Source of the DNA: Streptomyces sp. ISL-96
GTDB lineage: Bacteria; Actinomycetota; Actinomycetes; Streptomycetales; Streptomycetaceae
Reading direction: 5' to 3'
Length of the DNA: 64,000 bases
NCBI RefSeq assembly: GCF_018614035.1
Contig: NZ_JAGGPA010000025.1
Location: 62,001 to 126,000 of the forward strand
This document shows, in pieces, positions 63,758 to 64,000 of the stretch. The notes below the pieces were generated by a model. The model made no database searches. It was not told the DNA's origin and worked only from the letters and a program-made list of their open reading frames with translations. The position numbers and the translations under genes are program-made. Every line of letters begins with the position of its first letter. The stretch's first letter is position 1.

Positions 63758-64000
63758 TTACGCCCGGCCGGGGCTCTCGTACGCCGCGAGCGCCTCGCGG
63801 GCCGCTTCCCGCGCGCTGACCGCCAGCTCCGGCGGCGAGACGATGTGCCCGTCCCTGCCGAGTCGCAGAGCGAGCCGCCGCAGCGAGGCCGGTTCCGGCG
63901 TACGCAGGGTGATCCGCAGGCCGCCGTCGGGCAGTTCCTCCGCGCTGTCGTGCGGGTAGTACTCGGCGACCCAGCGCCCGCCGGGGCCCACCTCGACCAC
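63758..64000 (-). CDS. WYL-domain protein, PafC-type, 5' end outside the window
   Basis: The frame runs to base 64000, so only about 80 C-terminal codons are present. The visible end (WVAEYYPHDSAEELPDGGLRITLRTPEPASLRRLALRLGRDGHIVSPPELAVSAREAAREAL) matches the C-terminus of PafC/WYL transcription factors linked to the DNA-damage response and proteasome genes. It lies next to the FmdB-like gene, which is its normal neighbour. Confidence 0.8.
   Translation of the reverse strand: MVEVGPGGRWVAEYYPHDSAEELPDGGLRITLRTPEPASLRRLALRLGRDGHIVSPPELAVSAREAAREALAAYESPGRA

Overview
The window is high-GC actinobacterial DNA, almost certainly from a Streptomyces chromosome. Codons end overwhelmingly in G or C, GTG starts are common, and the gene families are typical of the genus: HelY helicase, TatA/TatC beside a PafC-type WYL protein, a mycosin, DUF1844 next to infC, and a SpoIIE-type PP2C phosphatase. 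From memory, the order nudix, regulator, PP2C, pheT-pheS, orphan kinase, TrmH, rplT-rpmI-infC, mycosin, glnA4-like module, helY, dagK, tatC, tatA, pafC is the usual Streptomyces core order. I ran no search.

Region 1 (1-8655) is an accessory glycan locus. It has a glycosyltransferase, a Wzy/ligase-like membrane protein, GDP-mannose 4,6-dehydratase, a possible small coupled ORF and a Wzx-type flippase on the plus strand. Facing them are two GT4-like glycosyltransferases and an FkbM methyltransferase, all joined by 4-base overlaps, and a further methyltransferase follows. The likely product is an exported polysaccharide containing a 6-deoxy-hexose.

Region 2 (8656-14000) is an eroded accessory strip. 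It holds remnants of a GDP-fucose-synthase-like epimerase, a Ser/Thr kinase, a secreted chitin-binding protein, an MFS transporter and an FMN reductase. Intact genes are interleaved: a TmrB-like ATPase, a luciferase-like monooxygenase, an MBL-fold protein and a CGNR regulator. Two repeat structures here look like traces of mobile elements.

Region 3 (14000-28860) has mixed metabolic and regulatory genes. It includes a HEAT-repeat MerR regulator with a HEAT-repeat partner, an RlmG-type methyltransferase, a MocR/EamA pair whose start codons overlap head to head, 3-hydroxyacyl-CoA dehydrogenase, a Nudix hydrolase and a TPR regulator.

Region 4 (28980-41900) is translation core and cell-surface proteolysis: pheS-pheT, an orphan histidine kinase, a SpoU methyltransferase, infC-rpmI-rplT with a long structured leader and an apparent AUC start, then SseB-like, mycosin and amino-acid deaminase/aldolase genes.

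Region 5 (41900-48650) is a gamma-glutamylation catabolic module of ethanolamine/polyamine type: SDR, aldehyde dehydrogenase, glutamine-synthetase-like ligase, FadR-type regulator, permease and gamma-glutamyl hydrolase. A shared 22-base dyad site precedes both transcription units. Region 6 (48700-64000) holds a LysR/TDT transporter pair, a metal-receptor protein with an XRE-cupin regulator, a 5'-3' exonuclease, a DtxR-box-controlled siderophore-interacting protein, photolyase, P450, HelY, a lipid-kinase-like protein, TatC, TatA and the distal end of a PafC-type gene. I saw no tRNA, rRNA, CRISPR array or prophage.
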